A stretch of DNA of 64,000 nt from Pseudomonas fluorescens (GTDB taxonomy: Bacteria > Pseudomonadota > Gammaproteobacteria > Pseudomonadales > Pseudomonadaceae): contig NZ_CABVHJ010000004.1 of NCBI RefSeq assembly GCF_902497745.1, positions 274,528-338,527 of the forward strand, read 5' to 3'. A program made the translations under genes and the position numbers. A model generated the notes under the pieces. The model had not been told where the DNA came from. It ran no database searches and worked only from the letters and a program-made list of their open reading frames with translations. Below are positions 59,249 to 64,000 of the stretch, in pieces (the stretch's first letter is position 1; each line of letters begins with the position of its first letter).

Positions 59249-59597
59249 AGATTCGGCGGCCTTACCCAGGCCGCCTCTCCAAGCACCTCAAAATTTCTAC
59301 GAGTGCGCGCTTCCTTCCAGGTCGCGTGCCTTGTGGTGTCTGCGTCACAGTAGTCTTTGAGTCGTTGCGGTCAAAATTAAAAAAGTTTTGACTAGCACAG
59401 CAGATCGCTTTAAACCTTTCACAAATGCGACATGAATTTGCGACATTTCGTCGTCAAATTTGTGAGCCTCTGTGTCGCTGTGTACAATGACCACCCTTTT
59501 GCCCCTGCTAAGCTGGCGTACGTTCGGCGCGGGATGCAAGTGGTTGAATTGAAAAGAAATTTGCCTCGAAAAGAGGCAGCCTGGTGAGAAAGTGTCT
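59249..59597 (+). other. gltB leader region
   Basis: A 349-bp AT-richer stretch with no coding potential. It contains a plausible sigma-70 promoter at 59460-59488, described separately, and near 59357-59379 an imperfect GAGTCGTTGCGGTCAAAAT run. I see no terminator for the DamX-like gene with a clean T-run and no riboswitch I recognise. Confidence 0.6.
59460..59488 (+). promoter_or_regulatory. Candidate sigma-70 promoter of gltB
   Basis: TTGTGA (59460-59465) and TACAAT (59483-59488) are spaced by 17 nt, giving 4/6 and 5/6 matches. Transcription would start near 59495, about 100 nt before the gltB ATG. Confidence 0.5.
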
Positions 59598-62500
59598 ATG
59601 AAAGCAGGTCTGTACCAACCAGATGAATTCAAGGATAACTGCGGTTTCGGCCTGATAGCCCATATGCAGGGCGAGCCCAGTCATACCCTTTTGCAAACGG
59701 CCATTGAGGCCCTGACCTGCATGACCCACCGCGGTGGGATTAATGCCGACGGCAAGACCGGTGACGGTTGCGGTCTGCTGATTCAGAAGCCTGACGCGTT
59801 CCTGCGAGCCATTGCCCAGGAAACCTTCAGCGTCGAGTTGCCCAAGCAATATGCGGTGGGCATGGTTTTCTTCAACCAGGACCCGGTCAAGGCCGAAGCC
59901 GCTCGCGAGAACATGAACCGCGAGATCCTCGCTGAAGGCCTGCAACTGATCGGCTGGCGCAAAGTGCCAATCGACACCAGCGTCCTCGGCCGCCTGGCCC
60001 TTGAGCGCCTGCCACAGATCGAGCAGGTGTACATCGGCGGCGAAGGCCTGAGCGATCAGGACATGGCCGTGAAGCTGTTCAGCGCACGTCGTCGTTCGTC
60101 GGTGACCAACGCCGTCGACTCCGACCACTACATCTGCAGCTTCTCGCACAAGACCATCATCTATAAAGGCCTGATGATGCCGGCCGACCTGGCCGCGTTC
60201 TATCCAGACCTGAGTGACGAGCGCCTGCAAACCGCGATCTGCGTGTTCCACCAGCGCTTCTCCACCAACACCCTGCCGAAATGGCCGCTGGCGCAGCCAT
60301 TCCGCTTCCTCGCCCACAACGGCGAGATCAACACCATCACCGGCAACCGTAACTGGGCACAGGCCCGACGGACCAAGTTCAGCAACGATCTGATGGATCT
60401 GGAGGAACTCGGCCCGCTGGTCAACCGTGTTGGTTCCGACTCCTCGAGCATGGACAACATGCTCGAGCTGATGGTCACCGGTGGCATCGACCTGTTCCGT
60501 GGCGTGCGGATGATCATTCCGCCGGCGTGGCAGAACGTCGAAACCATGGACCCGGATCTGCGTGCGTTCTACGAGTACAACTCGATGCACATGGAGCCGT
60601 GGGACGGCCCGGCTGGTGTGGTGATGACTGATGGTCGTTACGCGGTGTGCCTGCTTGACCGTAACGGTCTGCGCCCGGCGCGCTGGGTCACCACCACCAA
60701 CGGTTTCATCACCCTCGCCTCGGAAATCGGCGTGTGGGACTACAAGCCGGAAGACGTGATTGCCAAGGGCCGTGTCGGCCCTGGCCAGATCTTCGCGGTG
60801 GACACCGAAACCGGGCAGATCCTCGACACCGATGCGATCGACAACCGTCTGAAATCCCGTCATCCGTACAAGCAATGGCTGCGCAAGAATGCCCTGCGCA
60901 TTCAGGCGACCATGGAAGACAACGACCACGGTTCGGCGTTCTACGACGTCGATCAGCTCAAGCAATACATGAAGATGTATCAGGTCACGTTCGAAGAGCG
61001 CGATCAGGTCCTGCGTCCGCTCGGCGAGCAAGGCTACGAAGCCGTTGGCTCGATGGGCGACGACACGCCGATGGCCGTGCTCTCGCAGCGCGTGCGCACG
61101 CCGTACGACTATTTCCGTCAGCAGTTCGCGCAGGTCACCAACCCGCCGATCGACCCGCTGCGTGAAGCGATCGTGATGTCGCTGGAAATCTGCCTCGGTG
61201 CCGAGCGCAACATTTTCCAGGAGTCGCCGGAACACGCCTCGCGCGTGATCCTCAGCTCGCCGGTCATCTCCCCGGCCAAGTGGCGCTCGCTGATGAACCT
61301 CGACCGTCCGGGTTTCGAACGGGCGATCATCGACCTCAACTACGACGAAAGCGTTGGCCTCGAAGCGGCGATCCGCAACGTTGCCGATCAGGCTGAAGAA
61401 GCCGTGCGCGCCGGTCGTACCCAGATCGTTCTGAGCGACCGTCATATCGCCCCGGGCAAGCTGCCGATCCACGCCTCGCTGGCGACCGGCGCGGTACACC
61501 ACCGCCTGACCGAAAAAGGCCTGCGTTGCGATTCCAACATCCTCGTTGAAACCGCGACCGCCCGTGACCCGCATCACTTCGCCGTGCTGATCGGTTTCGG
61601 CGCCTCGGCGGTCTATCCGTTCCTGGCCTACGAAGTGCTGGGCGACCTGATCCGTACCGGGGAAGTGCTGGGCGACCTCTATGAGGTGTTCAAGAACTAC
61701 CGCAAAGGCATCACCAAAGGTCTGCTGAAGATCCTCTCGAAGATGGGTATCTCGACCATCGCTTCGTACCGTGGCGCGCAGCTGTTCGAAGCCATCGGCC
61801 TGTCCGAAGAAGTCTGCGACTTGAGCTTCCGTGGCGTGCCGAGCCGCATCAAGGGCGCGCGTTTCGTCGACATCGAAGCCGAGCAGAAAGCGCTGGCTAC
61901 CGAAGCCTGGAGTCCGCGCAAGCCGATCCAGCAGGGCGGTCTGCTGAAGTTCGTCCACGGTGGCGAATATCACGCGTACAACCCGGACGTGGTCAACACC
62001 CTGCAAGCCGCTGTGCAGCAGGGCGACTACGCCAAGTTCAAGGAATACACCTCGCTGGTGGACAACCGTCCGGTGTCGATGATCCGCGACCTGTTCAAGG
62101 TCAAGACCCTCGACAAGCCGCTGGACATCAGTGAAATCGAACCGCTGGAATCGGTGCTCAAGCGCTTCGACTCCGCCGGTATCTCGCTGGGCGCACTGTC
62201 GCCGGAAGCTCACGAAGCCTTGGCTGAAGCCATGAACCGCCTCGGTGCGCGCTCGAACTCCGGCGAAGGTGGTGAAGACCCGGCGCGTTACGGCACCATC
62301 AAGAGCTCGAAAATCAAGCAGGTCGCGACTGGCCGTTTCGGCGTGACCCCGGAATACCTGGTCAACGCCGAAGTGCTGCAGATCAAGGTCGCGCAAGGCG
62401 CCAAGCCGGGCGAGGGCGGGCAACTGCCGGGCGGTAAAGTCAACGGTCTGATCGCCAAGCTGCGTTATGCAGTGCCGGGCGTAACCCTGATTTCGCCGCC

Positions 62501-64000
62501 GCCGCACCACGACATCTATTCGATCGAAGACTTGTCGCAGCTGATTTTCGACCTGAAACAAGTCAATCCAAAAGCACTGGTTTCGGTGAAACTGGTAGCT
62601 GAAGCAGGCGTCGGTACCATCGCCGCCGGTGTGGCCAAGGCCTATGCGGATTTGATCACCATCTCCGGCTATGACGGTGGTACCGGTGCTTCGCCGCTGA
62701 CCTCGATCAAATACGCCGGCGCACCGTGGGAACTCGGCCTCGCCGAAACCCACCAGACCCTGCGCGGCAACGACCTGCGCGGCAAAGTCCGGGTGCAGAC
62801 CGACGGCGGCCTGAAAACCGGCCTCGACGTGATCAAGGCTGCGATTCTCGGCGCCGAAAGTTTCGGCTTCGGTACTGCGCCGATGATCGCGCTGGGCTGC
62901 AAATACCTGCGCATCTGCCACCTGAACAACTGCGCCACCGGCGTCGCGACCCAGAACGAGAAGCTGCGCAAGGATCACTACATCGGCACCGTCGACATGG
63001 TGGTGAATTTCTTCACCTACGTCGCCGAAGAAACCCGTGAGTGGCTGGCCAAGCTCGGCGTGCGCTCCCTCGAAGAGCTGATCGGTCGCACCGATCTGCT
63101 GGAAATCCTCGAAGGCCAGACCGCCAAGCAAAACCACCTGGACCTGACGCCGCTGTTGGGCAGTGATCACATCCCGGCGGACAAGCCACAGTTCTGCGGT
63201 GTTGAGCGCAACCCGCCGTTCGACCAAGGCCTGCTGGCCGAGAAAATGGTCGAGATGGCTTCGGCGGCGATCAACGACATGAGCGGCGCCGAGTTCGATC
63301 TGGACATCTGCAACTGCGACCGTTCGATCGGCGCGCGGATCTCCGGCGAAATCGCCCGCAAGCACGGCAACCAGGGCATGGCGAAAGCGCCAATCACCTT
63401 CCGCTTCAAAGGCACTGCCGGTCAGAGCTTCGGCGTGTGGAACGCTGGCGGTCTGAACATGTACCTCGAAGGCGACGCCAACGACTACGTCGGCAAGGGC
63501 ATGACCGGTGGCAAGCTGACCATCGTGCCGCCGAAGGGCAGCGTTTACAAAACTCAGGACAGCGCCATCATCGGCAACACCTGCCTGTATGGCGCGACCG
63601 GCGGCAAGCTGTTCGCCGCCGGTACCGCAGGCGAGCGTTTCGCCGTGCGTAACTCCGGTGCCCACACGGTTGTGGAAGGCACTGGCGATCACTGCTGTGA
63701 GTACATGACCGGTGGTTTTGTCTGCGTTCTGGGCAAGACCGGTTACAACTTCGGCTCTGGCATGACCGGTGGTTTCGCCTACGTGCTCGATCAGGACAAC
63801 ACCTTCGTTGACCGGGTCAACCACGAACTGGTGGAAATCCAGCGGATCAGCGGCGAGGCGATGGAAGCCTATCGCAGCCACCTGCAAAACGTGCTGAACG
63901 AGTACGTCGCGGAAACCGACAGCGAGTGGGGTCGTGAACTCGCCGAAAACCTCGATGACTATCTGCGTCGTTTCTGGCTGGTCAAGCCCAAGGCTGCCAA
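59598..64000 (+). CDS. gltB: Glutamate synthase large (alpha) subunit, cut by window end
   Basis: The open frame from the ATG at 59598 runs to the end of the window (1,467 codons seen) and continues beyond. GltB makes glutamate from 2-oxoglutarate and glutamine with GltD. It starts with a 14-residue propeptide, then Cys15 in NCGFGLIAH, the N-terminal nucleophile of the class II glutaminase. The central domain, the FMN-binding synthase domain ([15 protein letters not shown] near 890 and [11 protein letters not shown] near 1025) and the 3Fe-4S cluster cysteines [12 protein letters not shown] at about 1101-1112 follow, then the start of the GXGXG beta-helix domain. Confidence 0.97.
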   Translation, partial: MKAGLYQPDEFKDNCGFGLIAHMQGEPSHTLLQTAIEALTCMTHRGGINADGKTGDGCGLLIQKPDAFLRAIAQETFSVELPKQYAVGMVFFNQDPVKAEAARENMNREILAEGLQLIGWRKVPIDTSVLGRLALERLPQIEQVYIGGEGLSDQDMAVKLFSARRRSSVTNAVDSDHYICSFSHKTIIYKGLMMPADLAAFYPDLSDERLQTAICVFHQRFSTNTLPKWPLAQPFRFLAHNGEINTITGNRNWAQARRTKFSNDLMDLEELGPLVNRVGSDSSSMDNMLELMVTGGIDLFRGVRMIIPPAWQNVETMDPDLRAFYEYNSMHMEPWDGPAGVVMTDGRYAVCLLDRNGLRPARWVTTTNGFITLASEIGVWDYKPEDVIAKGRVGPGQIFAVDTETGQILDTDAIDNRLKSRHPYKQWLRKNALRIQATMEDNDHGSAFYDVDQLKQYMKMYQVTFEERDQVLRPLGEQGYEAVGSMGDDTPMAVLSQRVRTPYDYFRQQFAQVTNPPIDPLREAIVMSLEICLGAERNIFQESPEHASRVILSSPVISPAKWRSLMNLDRPGFERAIIDLNYDESVGLEAAIRNVADQAEEAVRAGRTQIVLSDRHIAPGKLPIHASLATGAVHHRLTEKGLRCDSNILVETATARDPHHFAVLIGFGASAVYPFLAYEVLGDLIRTGEVLGDLYEVFKNYRKGITKGLLKILSKMGISTIASYRGAQLFEAIGLSEEVCDLSFRGVPSRIKGARFVDIEAEQKALATEAWSPRKPIQQGGLLKFVHGGEYHAYNPDVVNTLQAAVQQGDYAKFKEYTSLVDNRPVSMIRDLFKVKTLDKPLDISEIEPLESVLKRFDSAGISLGALSPEAHEALAEAMNRLGARSNSGEGGEDPARYGTIKSSKIKQVATGRFGVTPEYLVNAEVLQIKVAQGAKPGEGGQLPGGKVNGLIAKLRYAVPGVTLISPPPHHDIYSIEDLSQLIFDLKQVNPKALVSVKLVAEAGVGTIAAGVAKAYADLITISGYDGGTGASPLTSIKYAGAPWELGLAETHQTLRGNDLRGKVRVQTDGGLKTGLDVIKAAILGAESFGFGTAPMIALGCKYLRICHLNNCATGVATQNEKLRKDHYIGTVDMVVNFFTYVAEETREWLAKLGVRSLEELIGRTDLLEILEGQTAKQNHLDLTPLLGSDHIPADKPQFCGVERNPPFDQGLLAEKMVEMASAAINDMSGAEFDLDICNCDRSIGARISGEIARKHGNQGMAKAPITFRFKGTAGQSFGVWNAGGLNMYLEGDANDYVGKGMTGGKLTIVPPKGSVYKTQDSAIIGNTCLYGATGGKLFAAGTAGERFAVRNSGAHTVVEGTGDHCCEYMTGGFVCVLGKTGYNFGSGMTGGFAYVLDQDNTFVDRVNHELVEIQRISGEAMEAYRSHLQNVLNEYVAETDSEWGRELAENLDDYLRRFWLVKPKAA

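Noticed and set aside
59508..63887. A 1459-codon open frame on the minus strand opposite gltB
   Set aside because: It mirrors the gltB frame codon for codon. In GC-rich genes with strong third-position GC bias the antisense frame is often free of stops. The translation has no family resemblance and is rich in His, Gln, Asp and Val as such shadows usually are; the plus strand has a clear gltB with catalytic and Fe-S residues.

Overview
The window is core chromosome of a fluorescent Pseudomonas, most likely of the P. fluorescens group. Four things point there: the gene content and order match what I remember of P. aeruginosa and P. fluorescens chromosomes (hut, opgGH, tatABC, the pha cluster, hslVU, priA, rpmE, ponA, pilMNOPQ, aroKB, gltB); the coding GC is high; the PHA synthases are class II (medium-chain-length type); and the intergenic spaces are full of the GTGGGAGCGAGC-type REP doublets typical of that group. 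No organism name can be read directly. There is no rRNA, tRNA, CRISPR array, prophage or intact insertion sequence.

Layout. 1-12050 is most of the histidine-utilization operon: hutU, a probable urocanate permease (hutTu), the hutXWV ABC transporter, hutH1, hutH2, hutI and hutG. The window opens inside what may be the HutC operator. 12293-13698 holds pip and dtd. 13974-18351 is opgGH for periplasmic glucans. 18710-21323 is a polar amino-acid ABC transporter. On the minus strand from 29668 down to 21471 run ubiE-ubiJ-ubiB, hisI-hisE, tatA-tatB-tatC, rsmE and a chemoreceptor. 29835-37101 is the PHA storage region: a small PHA-associated protein, phasins phaI and phaF on plus, and phaC1-phaZ-phaC2-phaD on minus. 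37360-44917 (minus) holds priA, argS, an SPOR-domain protein, hslV-hslU and a DUF971 protein. 45205-47699 (plus) holds rpmE, a secreted nuclease and a short malic enzyme. ponA (minus) diverges from pilMNOPQ, which runs into aroK, aroB, a DamX-like protein and the start of gltB, cut by the window end.

How the parts fit. Histidine or urocanate is imported (HutXWV, HutTu) and degraded by HutH, HutU, HutI and HutG to glutamate. The carbon-storage cluster makes, degrades and packages PHA. Perfect AAnAAnAA (Hfq/Crc-type) motifs sit before hutTu and hutH2 and just inside phaC1, suggesting that both pathways share catabolite repression.

I found no clearly new multi-gene system. The most interesting coding observation is HutH1: it keeps the histidase fold and several catalytic residues but lacks the Ala-Ser-Gly triad that forms the MIO cofactor, and it has Leu and Pro where the active-site Tyr and Phe should be, so it is unlikely to be a normal ammonia-lyase. 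The second is the repeat landscape: two architectures of REP doublets whose arms co-vary, a separate family of about 160-390 bp elements with CCCTCACCCTA-type ends, an internal 3 x 114 bp tandem array in the hut operon, and a 287 bp tandem duplication of terminator plus repeat between maeB and ponA.
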